33,242 nucleotides of DNA, taken from positions 1 through 33,242 of the forward strand of contig NZ_JAHLQJ010000032.1 in assembly GCF_018919145.1 (NCBI RefSeq). Reading direction: 5' to 3'. Numbering within the stretch: position 1 is the first letter of the stretch; each line of letters begins with the position of its first letter. The notes under the pieces are model-generated. The model saw only the letters and a list, made by a program, of their open reading frames with translations. It had not been told where the DNA came from and did not search any database. Shown here in pieces: positions 14,766-21,740 of this stretch. This stretch comes from Paenibacillus brevis. GTDB taxonomy: Bacteria; Bacillota; Bacilli; Paenibacillales; Paenibacillaceae. Both the position numbers and the translations under genes were made by a program.

Positions 14766-14779
14766 CACTACGGTTGTAT

Positions 14780-14800
14780 TCCTTATGCAACCCATAAGGA
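14780..14800 (+). other. Hairpin between sipW and tasA
   Basis: TCCTTATG (14780-14787) pairs with CATAAGGA (14793-14800) around a five-base loop. It lacks an immediate T run, so it is more likely an RNA-stability or partial-termination element that sets the tasA level relative to sipW (inference). Confidence 0.4.
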
Positions 14801-14836
14801 TTCAATATATATTCTATTTTAGGGAGGATTTTAGGA

Positions 14837-15433
14837 ATGGGAATCAAAAAAACATTAGGATTCGGCGTAGCAACTGCAGCACTCGGTTTGTCACTGATCG
14901 GAGGAGGAACTTTTGCTTACTTTAGCGATTCCGTGCAAACTACTGGCACGTTTGCTGCAGGAACGCTGGATCTGGATGCAAGTCCAACCGCAATCATTGA
15001 TGTCTCGAACCTGAAACCCGGTGATGGAGCTACCAGAACCTTCAAATTGCTGAACAAAGGCACACTGGATATCAGCAAAGTGAAGCTGGTTACAACTTAC
15101 GACGTGATTAACCAAGCAGGCGCTTCCGCAAATACGGATGACTTCGGCAAGCACATTCTCGTCAAGTTCTTGACGAACGTAGACAAGACAGATGAAGTGA
15201 TCTACCAAACGACACTTTATGATCTTCAGCAAAAGACTCCGGATGCCGTTGAGAACAGCTTCTACCTTCCATTCATTGACGAGCGTGCCGGACTTAAAGC
15301 AGGCGACTCCGACAATCTGATCGTCAGATTCGAATTCGTGGATAATGGTCAAGACCAGAACCAATTCCAAGGGGATGCCTTGAACTTGAAATGGACGTTC
15401 AATGCAGTTCAAGGAAATGGATCTGAAAAATAA
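14837..15433 (+). CDS. tasA: TasA/camelysin-family biofilm matrix fibre protein
   Basis: This 198-residue secreted protein starts MGIKKTLGFGVATAA with a hydrophobic core, followed by GGGTFAYFSDS, the hallmark of the TasA/CalY (peptidase M73, camelysin) family around the SipW cleavage site. The mature part has the expected beta-sandwich pattern (TFAAGTLDLDASPT, LKPGDGATRTFKLLNKGTLD). TasA assembles into extracellular fibres that hold biofilm cells together. A GGGAGGATT site precedes ATG 14837. It is the last gene of the operon and ends in a very strong terminator. At 198 residues it is somewhat shorter than B. subtilis TasA (261) and closer to CalY. It has no key defects. Confidence 0.92.
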   Translation: MGIKKTLGFGVATAALGLSLIGGGTFAYFSDSVQTTGTFAAGTLDLDASPTAIIDVSNLKPGDGATRTFKLLNKGTLDISKVKLVTTYDVINQAGASANTDDFGKHILVKFLTNVDKTDEVIYQTTLYDLQQKTPDAVENSFYLPFIDERAGLKAGDSDNLIVRFEFVDNGQDQNQFQGDALNLKWTFNAVQGNGSEK

Positions 15434-15465
15434 TCCGTTGCGCTGATTTAGTCGCAATATAAATA

Positions 15466-15509
15466 GCGAACACCTCATTTCGTTGCAGGAAATGAGGTGT
15501 TCGCTTCTA
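15466..15509 (+). terminator. Strong terminator of the tasA operon
   Basis: Fifteen-base arms (15466-15480 and 15490-15504) pair perfectly around a short loop, followed by TTCTATTTT. It cleanly separates tasA from sinR. Confidence 0.88.
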
Positions 15510-15518
15510 TTTTCGGCT

Positions 15519-15546
15519 TTGTCCGCCATCTTACTTTTGATATAAT
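15519..15546 (+). promoter_or_regulatory. sinR promoter
   Basis: TTGTCC (15519-15524), a 16-base spacer and a consensus TATAAT (15541-15546) lie directly after the tasA terminator. No GTTCTTT-type box is evident here, so sinR seems constitutively expressed rather than autorepressed. Confidence 0.6.
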
Positions 15547-15580
15547 AACTCCAAAGACACAAACAAAGGACGAAGATGAC

Positions 15581-15913
15581 ATGGCTGAACTAATTGGAGA
15601 GCGCATACAAAAAATCCGCCAGGAGCTCGGATTATCCTTATCCGAATTGGCGGCTAAAGCGGATGTCGCCAAATCCTACTTGAGCAATGTTGAGCGAAAT
15701 ATCCAGATCAATCCCTCTATTTCATTTATCGAGAAAATATCCCATGCCCTAAACGTATCCGTCGGAGTGCTCCTGTACGGCGATCAGCCAGATCAGCTGC
15801 TCGACCCCGAATGGTCCTCGCTGCTTCATGAAGCCATGTCCTCCGGAGTCAGCAAGCAGGAGTTCAAGGAATTTCTTGAATATCAAAAATGGAAGCGGGA
15901 TCAGAAGAACTGA
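15581..15913 (+). CDS. sinR: Biofilm master repressor SinR
   Basis: This 110-residue protein has an N-terminal XRE-type helix-turn-helix (about residues 4-62: IGERIQKIRQELGLSLSELA, KADVAKSYLSNVERNIQINP) and a C-terminal Sin oligomerisation domain (LDPEWSSLLHEAMSSGVSKQ, then FKEFLEYQKWKRDQKN). Both halves closely follow B. subtilis SinR, down to the GVSK and YQKW motifs. SinR represses matrix operons and is neutralised by SinI through its Sin domain. ATG 15581 follows AAAGGA by ten bases; a longer frame from 15497 would begin inside the terminator. It stands alone after the operon it probably represses. Confidence 0.93.
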   Translation: MAELIGERIQKIRQELGLSLSELAAKADVAKSYLSNVERNIQINPSISFIEKISHALNVSVGVLLYGDQPDQLLDPEWSSLLHEAMSSGVSKQEFKEFLEYQKWKRDQKN

Positions 15914-15946
15914 TCCACGCTCTCTTCCATAACTTGAAGGGGCTTC

Positions 15947-16240
15947 CTAGAACATTTTGTAGCCGCCCTGACGCAGCTTCTGAATGGTCCAGCCACTCAG
16001 AATCGCACCAGCCAGTCCCGCAAGCGCTGTCAAATAATCCACGATTCTAAAAGATGCCAGATAGGCTCCAAACCCTTTTTCATGATCCCACAGCGTGTAC
16101 ACTACGATCGGCAAAATCACAATAACGAATATGTATGCGGGAAACCAGGTTGTCTTCATAAGCATATTGAGAATAAAACCGATGCCGAACATCATGACAA
16201 AGAACAATACCATCAGCACCAAAACGATGAGCCACCCCAT
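15947..16240 (-). CDS. YuiB-like membrane protein
   Basis: This 97-residue protein has two strongly hydrophobic segments at the start (about residues 2-26 and 33-50) and a third near 66-84. Length, topology and its place near NDH-2 (yumB-type) and yumC-type genes match the YuiB family of Bacillus, whose function is unknown. A GAGGGTGAGGGGAG site precedes ATG 16240. It converges on sinR with a 33-base gap. I assign the family by synteny and topology rather than by a motif. Confidence 0.6.
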   Translation of the reverse strand: MGWLIVLVLMVLFFVMMFGIGFILNMLMKTTWFPAYIFVIVILPIVVYTLWDHEKGFGAYLASFRIVDYLTALAGLAGAILSGWTIQKLRQGGYKMF

Positions 16241-16389
16241 ACGCTCCCCTCACCCTCCTGTATTCCTTACTATAATTATTATCACATGAACATGAACTAG
16301 AAGATAGTTTACTAGAAAAAATATTGCAAATCAATGAACTTTCCAAGTTTAGTTCCTAATTCCGTTTGCTCCTTTGCTGATTATTGAGA

Positions 16390-16395
16390 TACAAT
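16390..16395 (+). promoter_or_regulatory. hemQ promoter (-10 box)
   Basis: TACAAT lies 18 bases after a weak TTGCTC, and about 35 bases before the hemQ start. The region 16241-16380 is AT-rich, with nothing else recognised. Confidence 0.4.
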
Positions 16396-16430
16396 AAAGG
16401 AAGCGTTTGTATCCAAGGAGTGATTAGATA

Positions 16431-17177
16431 ATGAATGAGGCAGCTTTAACTTTGGAAGGCTGGTATGCTCTTCATGATTTTCGGTCTATAGATTGGTCAG
16501 CCTGGAAGGCAGCGGACGATGAAGAACGCGCCGGAGCTTTGGAGGAATTGCACCAGTTTTTGCAAGAGTGGACCGATATCGAGCTCAGCAAAAAAGGCAG
16601 TACAGCCGTGTACTCTATCGTAGGGCAAAAGGCAGATATTCTGTTCATGCATCTGCGGGAGACGCTTGAAGAATTGAATGCGCTGGAGAATGCCTTTAAC
16701 AAGACGACATTTGCCCAGTATACAACGAAGGCTTATTCCTATGTAAGCATCGTAGAGCTTAGCAATTATCTGGCTTCCGGTGACGGAGACCCTAAGGCCA
16801 ATCCGGAAATCCGTGCCCGTCTTGAGCCGATTCTTCCTAAGTCGAACCATATTTGCTTCTACCCGATGAATAAGAAGCGCGATCTGAATGACAACTGGTA
16901 TATGCTGTCCATTGAGGAGCGTCGGGGAATGATGCGCAGCCATGGCATGATCGGCCGGAGCTATGCCGGTAAGGTGAAGCAGATTATTACCGGGTCCGTT
17001 GGATTGGATGATTGGGAATGGGGCGTCACCTTGTTCGCTGATGATGCGCTCCAGTTCAAGAAGCTGGTCTATGAAATGCGGTTTGATGAGGTAAGCGCCC
17101 GCTTCGGTGAGTTCGGTTCGTTCTATGTCGGCAATCTGCTGAACGAACCCTTGCTGGAGCAAATGCTTAAGCTCTAA
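16431..17177 (+). CDS. hemQ: Coproheme decarboxylase HemQ (ChdC)
   Basis: This 248-residue protein of the chlorite dismutase superfamily catalyses the final step of the Gram-positive (coproporphyrin-dependent) heme pathway: two oxidative decarboxylations of coproheme to heme b using peroxide. Conserved parts are YALHDFRSIDW at the start, AYSYVSIVELSNYL with the reactive tyrosine (about residue 142-146 region, KAYSYVS), FYPMNKKRDLNDNWYML, and RRGMMRSHGMIGRSYAG containing the proximal heme-ligand histidine (about residue 170). The C-terminal repeat of the fold ends WEWGVTLFADD...FGSFYVGNLL. An AAGGAGTGAT site precedes ATG 16431. It is a single-gene unit ended by a strong terminator. It fits with ctaA elsewhere in the window. 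Confidence 0.95.
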   Translation: MNEAALTLEGWYALHDFRSIDWSAWKAADDEERAGALEELHQFLQEWTDIELSKKGSTAVYSIVGQKADILFMHLRETLEELNALENAFNKTTFAQYTTKAYSYVSIVELSNYLASGDGDPKANPEIRARLEPILPKSNHICFYPMNKKRDLNDNWYMLSIEERRGMMRSHGMIGRSYAGKVKQIITGSVGLDDWEWGVTLFADDALQFKKLVYEMRFDEVSARFGEFGSFYVGNLLNEPLLEQMLKL

Positions 17178-17195
17178 GCCGGTTAAGGGGAACAA

Positions 17196-17236
17196 AAAAA
17201 GTTGGACGAAAACCTTGCGGTTTCGTCCAACTTTTT
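17196..17236. terminator. Bidirectional terminator between hemQ and the NDH-2 operon
   Basis: Sixteen-base perfect arms (17196-17211 and 17221-17236) are flanked by A and T runs, so it can terminate in both directions for the two converging units. Confidence 0.9.
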
Positions 17237-17288
17237 ATTTTGGAGCCTTATTATGGATGGACAGCCCCATTTTTATGGTGTTAAGAAC

Positions 17289-17543
17289 TCATTCCTCTTC
17301 TTCTTCCTTAAGCTTCCTTAGCGACTCCAGAAATTCCTCCGTCGCCCGGTCACGGTCCCTGCTCTTTTCCTTCAGCCGTTCTATAGCCGGCATAATCAGC
17401 AGATCCACTTCCTTCTGCACGATATAGGACAGGTCGTATTGCTTCTGTCCTTCCAGATAAGAACCTACTTCCATCAATGCGTTGTACCTATCCAATTCCT
17501 CACGCGTCAGCAGACCTCTTACCTGAACACTGCAGTGACGCAT
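17289..17543 (-). CDS. Small hypothetical protein in the NDH-2 operon
   Basis: This 84-residue cytoplasmic protein is largely helical and highly charged, ending in LKEEEEE. Its ATG follows the stop codon of the NADH dehydrogenase gene without any gap (TAA then ATG), and its GAAAGGGAG site lies in the end of that gene, so the two are translationally coupled. I recognise no domain. A link to NDH-2 function is inferred only from coupling. The coding sequence looks genuine because of the tight junction and the bidirectional terminator right after it. Confidence 0.75.
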   Translation of the reverse strand: MRHCSVQVRGLLTREELDRYNALMEVGSYLEGQKQYDLSYIVQKEVDLLIMPAIERLKEKSRDRDRATEEFLESLRKLKEEEEE

Positions 17544-18737
17544 TTAGAAAAATCTCCCTTTCCGGAGTACAAGAGGGATCCCGCCAATGGTTAACAAGTA
17601 ACGCAGGTCGACGACCTTCTTCAATTGGGCGGCTACCCAGCCTGTATATTTCTTGCCGAAGGCCGAAGCGATGGCTTCTCCCTTCCCAAGCGAAGCCACA
17701 GTTCCTTTATGACTGAAGATGAACTTCTTCAGTTCCTTTCCGCGAATGGCAGCCACCACGTTCTGAGCGCAGACCACACCTTGCTGCATGGCGATCTGAG
17801 CCGTTGGCGGATATGGCCGGCCTTCCGGATTGAACATCAGGGAATTATCACCGATGATGAATACCCGCTCATGCCCCGGTGCACGCAAATACTCATCCAC
17901 CTTCACACGGCCGCGCGCTGTCTCAAAGCCTGCCGCCTCAACAAGACGGTTGCCACGGATGCCCCCGGTCCATACCACTGTTGCGGACTTGATCTCTTCT
18001 CCGGTTGCCAGTACTACGCCGCTTGGCGTACATTCCTTGATCGCTGTACCAATCTTGAACTGCACACCTTTCTTGCGCAGCACCTCCATCGCATATTCCA
18101 CGAGATCAGGATCAAAGCCCGGCAATACGGTCGGAGCTGCTTCGATGTTGTATACATTCACCATATTTGGATCAACGTCATATTCCTTGCACAGCTTAGG
18201 AATCCGGTCAGCAAGCTCGGCTACAAACTCTACGCCGCTGAAGCCTGCTCCTCCGACAACAAAGTTGAGCCGGTCTGTACGGCTCTCATCAGCTTTGAAC
18301 ATCGCGAATTGATATTCGATATGCTGGCGAATCATGCGCACAGAGTTAATGCTGCGGATCGTCATCGCATAGTCGGATAATCCTGGAATTCCAAAGGACT
18401 CCGGCTCACCGCCAAGGGCGATGATCAGATAGTCATAAGATAACGTCCCGTCCTGGAGAACAACCTTTTTATCGGAAAGCCGAATCTCCTGAACATTGGA
18501 TTTCACGAGATCGATTTTAAATTCATCAATCAGCCTGGAGATTGAAACACGCGAATGATCAATCGAGTCGGTCCCCGCTGCAGGCATATGCAAATGGGTC
18601 GTGAAGTAGTGGTAGTCATGACGGTTAACCAGAGTTACATCCGCCTCATTGTAGTTCAACTCTTTCTGCAGTCGCTGGGCCGTCAAAATCCCGCCGTAGC
18701 CCGCTCCGAGGATGACGATTTTCGGTATGGTGCTCAT
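17544..18737 (-). CDS. Type II NADH dehydrogenase (YumB-like)
   Basis: This 397-residue flavoprotein oxidises NADH and passes electrons to menaquinone without pumping protons. The FAD-binding GAGYGG lies at residues 11-16, the NADH-binding GGAGFSGVEFVAELAD near 165-180, the FAD-contact IIGDNS near 300, and AQIAMQQGVVCAQN near 318-331, as in NDH-2 enzymes. The C-terminal segment (about 345-397) holds the amphipathic membrane-anchoring helices. ATG 18737 has an AAGGAG site upstream. It is cotranscribed with the small gene downstream. A Rex-like box in its promoter region suggests NADH/NAD+ control. A second, more divergent NDH-2-like protein is encoded at 25814. Confidence 0.92.
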   Translation of the reverse strand: MSTIPKIVILGAGYGGILTAQRLQKELNYNEADVTLVNRHDYHYFTTHLHMPAAGTDSIDHSRVSISRLIDEFKIDLVKSNVQEIRLSDKKVVLQDGTLSYDYLIIALGGEPESFGIPGLSDYAMTIRSINSVRMIRQHIEYQFAMFKADESRTDRLNFVVGGAGFSGVEFVAELADRIPKLCKEYDVDPNMVNVYNIEAAPTVLPGFDPDLVEYAMEVLRKKGVQFKIGTAIKECTPSGVVLATGEEIKSATVVWTGGIRGNRLVEAAGFETARGRVKVDEYLRAPGHERVFIIGDNSLMFNPEGRPYPPTAQIAMQQGVVCAQNVVAAIRGKELKKFIFSHKGTVASLGKGEAIASAFGKKYTGWVAAQLKKVVDLRYLLTIGGIPLVLRKGRFF

Positions 18738-18799
18738 TTGGTTGTTCTCCTTCCAGGTGTATCTCTATATTTGATAGTGTGTCCTGCTGTCATGATTCA

Positions 18800-18817
18800 A
18801 TGTGAAAATAGCCACAT
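18800..18817. promoter_or_regulatory. Candidate Rex operator upstream of NDH-2
   Basis: ATGTGAAAATAGCCACAT matches the Rex consensus TTGTGA-N6-TCACAA at nine of twelve fixed positions, with symmetric end deviations. It lies 63 bases upstream of the NDH-2 start, overlapping or next to plausible promoter elements on the minus strand (TATTAT just upstream, TTGAAT adjacent). Rex represses NADH dehydrogenase genes in Firmicutes when NADH is low. The rest of 18818-19040 has a weak hairpin with a T run at 19004-19024 and no gene. Confidence 0.5.
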
Positions 18818-19046
18818 ATAATAGTAGTTTTCTAAAAAAATATGGGAAGTCTTGCGACATTGATCACAGTCATTGTAAGGCTTTGAGCAACCTTTTTCAA
18901 AACCAGGGGCCTAAGATTTAATAAATGTACTCATTTCGTCACATATAAATGTGCATACATTTGAATGATATCGACTTTTCTATAAAAGATCAAGTCTTAT
19001 TTTACGCGCATTCCCGCGTTTTTTCACGGGTATACTAAGAACAAAT

Positions 19047-19092
19047 TTGCAAGCAAGCTCCTCCTTGCAATCAAAATTGTGACAGATATAAT
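19047..19092 (+). promoter_or_regulatory. Promoter and inverted-repeat operator of the yumC-type gene
   Basis: TTGCAA (19065-19070), a 16-base spacer and a consensus TATAAT (19087-19092) form the promoter. TTGCAAG (19047-19053) and CTTGCAA (19064-19070) are a perfect inverted repeat with a ten-base spacer whose right arm contains the -35 box, so a bound factor would directly affect polymerase. The regulator is unknown. Confidence 0.55.
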
Positions 19093-19143
19093 AAAGTAGA
19101 AATGACATTATAAGCTTTCTTGAAAATTTCTGGAGGTGTTTGC

Positions 19144-20145
19144 ATGAGTTCCCAACCTGCAAGCGGCGAGTTTACCGACCTGCTTATTATCGGCGGCGGG
19201 CCGGCTGGCATGTTCGCTGCATTCTATGGCGGAATGCGTAAAGCATCCGTCAAATTGATCGAAAGTATGCCTCAGCTGGGAGGGCAAGTCGCAGCTCTCT
19301 ATCCTGAGAAATATATTTACGATATTGCCGGTTTCCCCAAGATCACCGGCCAAGAATTGGTCAACAACCTGAATGAGCAGCTTAAGCTGTTCAACCCGGA
19401 TATACGTCTGGAAGAGAAAGTATTGCATATTGAGAAGAAAGAAGAGCGCCACTTCGTGGTCACGACGGACAAGGATGTCCATCACGCCCGCGCCCTGATC
19501 GTTACGGCCGGAGTCGGAGCCTTCGAACCGCGTCGTCTTGAAGTCGAAGGGGCAGCACAGTACGAAAAGAGCAATCTTCATTATTTCGTCAGCGATCTGA
19601 GCAAGTTCCAGGGACGTCGTGTGCTGATCAGCGGCGGCGGCGATTCCGCAGTCGATTGGGCATTGATGCTTGAACCGATTGCTGAACAGGTCACCTTGGT
19701 CCATCGTCGCGATAAATTCCGTGCCCATGAACACAGCGTGGAGAATTTGCTTGCATCCAGCGTTCAGGTCATCACGCCAACCGAGATTGCCGCGCTTCAC
19801 GGGGAGAACCGGATTGAGCGCGTTACGCTGGCTCATTGTAAGACCGGCGAAACCCAGGAGCTTGAGGTGGATGATGTTATCGTGACCTTCGGCTTTGTAT
19901 CCTCTTTGGGCCCGATTGCCGAATGGGGATTGAACATTGAGTCCAATGCCATCGTTGTCGATTCACGCATGGAGAGCTCCATCCCGGGCATCTTCGCTGC
20001 TGGTGATATTACTACCTATCCCGGCAAGCTCGATCTGATTGCTGTCGGCTTCGGCGAAGCTCCTACAGCGGTGAATAATGCAAAGGTATATATTGATCCC
20101 GAAGCTAAGCTGTCACCTGGACATAGCAGTAATATGAAGATCTGA
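19144..20145 (+). CDS. Ferredoxin/flavodoxin-NADP+ reductase, thioredoxin-reductase-like type (YumC)
   Basis: This 333-residue flavoprotein matches the TrxR-like ferredoxin-NADP+ reductases (YumC of B. subtilis). It has FAD-binding GGGPAGMFAAFYGG (about residues 17-30), NADPH-binding ISGGGDSAVDWAL (about 160-172) with the HRRDKFRAHE motif, and the C-terminal FAD box IFAAGDITTYPGK. It lacks the CxxC redox pair of true thioredoxin reductases, which supports the ferredoxin/flavodoxin role. It reduces or reoxidises ferredoxin and flavodoxin, for example for Fe-S and heme chemistry. ATG 19144 is chosen because CTGGAGGTG lies about six bases upstream. It is oppositely oriented to the NDH-2 gene. 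Confidence 0.93.
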   Translation: MSSQPASGEFTDLLIIGGGPAGMFAAFYGGMRKASVKLIESMPQLGGQVAALYPEKYIYDIAGFPKITGQELVNNLNEQLKLFNPDIRLEEKVLHIEKKEERHFVVTTDKDVHHARALIVTAGVGAFEPRRLEVEGAAQYEKSNLHYFVSDLSKFQGRRVLISGGGDSAVDWALMLEPIAEQVTLVHRRDKFRAHEHSVENLLASSVQVITPTEIAALHGENRIERVTLAHCKTGETQELEVDDVIVTFGFVSSLGPIAEWGLNIESNAIVVDSRMESSIPGIFAAGDITTYPGKLDLIAVGFGEAPTAVNNAKVYIDPEAKLSPGHSSNMKI

Positions 20146-20164
20146 TTACATGAGTGGACACAAA

Positions 20165-20220
20165 AAGGGGTATCTTAACTTTACGCAGGAAAAACATGCT
20201 GTAAAGGAGAGATACCCCTT
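20165..20220 (+). promoter_or_regulatory. Leader hairpin masking the ribosome binding site of the zinc-ribbon gene
   Basis: GGGGTATCT (20167-20175) pairs perfectly with AGATACCCC (20210-20218), and CTTTAC (20179-20184) with GTAAAG (20201-20206); a further GCA/TGC pair continues inward. The AAAGGAGAG ribosome binding site (20203-20211) falls inside the stem, and the TTG start (20219) follows it directly. The fold would hide the translation start. Confidence 0.6.
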
Positions 20221-20467
20221 GTCTTATATCTGCCCGCTATGCAACGGACTTGCCTCATTCACGGCCTCATGTCCGGATTGTGGACATGTGCTGGAGGATG
20301 CGGGAATGAAAGGCGACTATATCGGCCCCTACAGTCCCTATGGATCTGCAGATCAATACACCTCTGTCTATTCCATCCACATCAGTTCCGGCTGCGAACA
20401 TGTCGTGCACTGTCCGCATTGCCATGAAGGTTATATCTATCATGTAAACGCCTGGAAAGCGCCTTAA
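20219..20467 (+). CDS. Small zinc-ribbon protein, hypothetical
   Basis: This protein of about 82 residues has metal-binding pairs CPLC, CPDC and CPHC plus C and H residues (CEHVVHCPHCHEGY), typical of zinc ribbons. I recognise no specific family. The proposed TTG 20219 has AAAGGAGAG eight bases upstream. An in-frame ATG at 20150 would add 23 residues, but lacks a ribosome binding site and its codons would run through the long hairpin. It follows the yumC-type gene by about 75 bases without a terminator, so it may share that transcript, with the hairpin adjusting its translation. Confidence 0.65.
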   Translation: MSYICPLCNGLASFTASCPDCGHVLEDAGMKGDYIGPYSPYGSADQYTSVYSIHISSGCEHVVHCPHCHEGYIYHVNAWKAP

Positions 20468-20512
20468 TCATCAGCTTGTCCATCAAGTAGCGATAAATAG
20501 CGATTTGTGACC

Positions 20513-20656
20513 TTAGTGCAATACGGCGGGATCGCTAATCAGATTACGTCTATGGATCTCTGCCAACAGCAGTGCTATGAATTCCCGTTCCAAATCAAGT
20601 AAGGTTGCCATTTGGTAGGACTCGAGCAGCATCTCATCTGTTAACATCGCCATCAT
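20513..20656 (-). CDS. sda: Sporulation checkpoint inhibitor Sda
   Basis: This 47-residue peptide has the Sda pattern: LTDEMLLESYQMATLLDLER and then EFIALLLAEIHRRNL, a helical hairpin that binds the sporulation histidine kinase (KinA type) and blocks phosphorelay signalling when replication initiation is disturbed. AAGGGAAG precedes ATG 20656; in-frame ATGs at 20653 and 20647 are alternatives. Its promoter carries four perfect DnaA boxes and a LexA-like palindrome, consistent with its known DnaA dependence. It is a single-gene unit. Confidence 0.9.
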   Translation of the reverse strand: MMAMLTDEMLLESYQMATLLDLEREFIALLLAEIHRRNLISDPAVLH

Positions 20657-20683
20657 TAACACTTCCCTTCTATATTTTTCCTA

Positions 20684-20718
20684 ATCATATCAAGAATCCC
20701 TTTCCAGAACAAGCGTTC
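20684..20718 (-). promoter_or_regulatory. sda promoter with a LexA-like box on the -35
   Basis: On the minus strand TTGTTC (20707-20712), a 17-base spacer and TATGAT (20684-20689) form a promoter. The -35 box is half of the palindrome AGAACAAGCGTTCT (20706-20719), which matches the Gram-positive SOS box core GAAC-N4-GTTC. LexA bound here would block sda until DNA damage (inference). Confidence 0.6.
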
Positions 20719-20720
20719 TG

Positions 20721-20821
20721 TTATCCACACAAGTCTGTGGAAATCCTGTGAATAAGCTGTGAGTAAAACTCCGCAGTTATTGTAAAATAAGCTGGGATAA
20801 TGTGGATAAAAGTTATTCACA
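20721..20821. promoter_or_regulatory. Cluster of four DnaA boxes upstream of sda
   Basis: Four perfect TTATNCACA boxes are present: 20721-20729 (TTATCCACA, plus), 20747-20755 (minus), 20801-20809 (minus) and 20813-20821 (TTATTCACA, plus). Weaker TGTGG-type matches lie between. They are directly upstream of the sda promoter; DnaA regulates sda in B. subtilis. There is no dnaA, dnaN or clear unwinding element nearby, so this is not taken as the origin. The rest up to 20914 is AT-rich and holds no gene. Confidence 0.85.
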
Positions 20822-20914
20822 GGATTTGACCACAGGAAAATGCACAAAAAATATTTTTCATAGATTCATATTTTTTATTTAACCTGCCAATAAAAGGATC
20901 AAACGCCAACTACT

Positions 20915-21580
20915 TTATTGCGGACGGGTATTTACCTCAAAAATCCACAGCTTGCCTCGCGTATCCACGCCATAGTCAAAACCTAACTGATCAATTCCCG
21001 GAAACGCATTCTCCAGGATAGAGATACATGTGTTGGTCAAATTACGCATTTCCTTTCTTTTTCTCGTGCTGACCTTTTTATTGCGGAAAGACAAAGCAAG
21101 ACCCTCCCGCGCCGTCATCATCGATCCTCCCTTGCACAGGTTCGTGACGAACAAACCGGGTCTGGCGAGTCTTCCTACCATGGATCGATATCCCCATGTG
21201 CCGTTTTCCTTTACAACCTTAACCCTGTAGTCAATGGGACGCCCGCCGATCCGAGCCAGGACTATGCCTTGCTGGATCATGTACTTCCTCTTCGTCCGCG
21301 CTTTTTCAAGCGCTGTGAACATGGCTTCAAAGCTGCCAAACACCCTTGTCTTCGACATGTACGTGAATGCATAGCGTCCATTTTTCCAGACGACTCGTAT
21401 GACGCCGTAGCCTCCTCCGCCCCGGAGCGGCTTGATCACGACCATGCCATGCTGGTGCACCATGCTTCTCAGTGTATCAGCACTGTAAATTTGGGTATGT
21501 GGTATATGGGGGGCCACGTCGGCGTTGCTGAGGAGCGCTTCCGTTTTGAGCCATTTGTCAGCCAGTTGTCTTCCTGCCAT
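20915..21580 (-). CDS. YheC/YheD-family ATP-grasp protein
   Basis: This 221-residue protein reads as the ATP-grasp core of the endospore coat-associated YheC/YheD family. It has VVIKPLRGGGGYGVIRV (ATP-binding lysine and glycine loop, about residues 46-63), MIQQGIVLARIGGRPIDYRV and the C-terminal LGFDYGVDTRGKLWIFEVNTRP, with the Asp/Glu/Asn metal ligands. It is shorter than many family members (about 350-450 residues), with no extended N-terminal region. ATP-grasp enzymes join carboxylates to amines or thiols; the substrate here is unknown and a spore-coat role is family knowledge. GGAAAGGGGATGG lies before ATG 21580. A tiny frame with its own ribosome binding site precedes it (21599-21613). 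Confidence 0.85.
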   Translation of the reverse strand: MAGRQLADKWLKTEALLSNADVAPHIPHTQIYSADTLRSMVHQHGMVVIKPLRGGGGYGVIRVVWKNGRYAFTYMSKTRVFGSFEAMFTALEKARTKRKYMIQQGIVLARIGGRPIDYRVKVVKENGTWGYRSMVGRLARPGLFVTNLCKGGSMMTAREGLALSFRNKKVSTRKRKEMRNLTNTCISILENAFPGIDQLGFDYGVDTRGKLWIFEVNTRPQ

Positions 21581-21598
21581 GACACCATCCCCTTTCCG

Positions 21599-21613
21599 TT
21601 ATAAATTATTCAT
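21599..21613 (-). other. Four-codon upstream frame (MNNL)
   Basis: On the minus strand an AGGAGG site (about 21619-21624) is followed by ATG AAT AAT TTA TAA, ending 19 bases before the ATP-grasp gene. It may be a leader mini-ORF that adjusts translation of the downstream gene, or chance. Confidence 0.3.
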
Positions 21614-21740
21614 ACTCATCCTCCTGTACGGTTTCTTGGATGATTGTCCACGGCTCGCGCCTTTTTTGAACTGTAACCGAAGTTGCATACTGGACGTATA
21701 AACATATATTATTGTCCTAATAAACCTTGGAGAGAGGGGG

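Noticed and set aside
17625..18380. A 251-residue open frame on the plus strand
   Set aside because: It is a shadow of the NDH-2 gene on the other strand, with no motif or ribosome binding site of its own.
19004..19024. Hairpin with T run as a terminator of a small RNA
   Set aside because: The stem is only five base pairs, and no convincing promoter or gene precedes it.
19108..19836. A 242-residue open frame on the minus strand
   Set aside because: It lies antisense to the yumC-type reductase, whose FAD and NADPH motifs are unmistakable.
20721..20821. DnaA-box cluster as the replication origin
   Set aside because: There is no dnaA, dnaN, rpmH or long unwinding tract nearby, and the boxes sit at sda, a known DnaA target.
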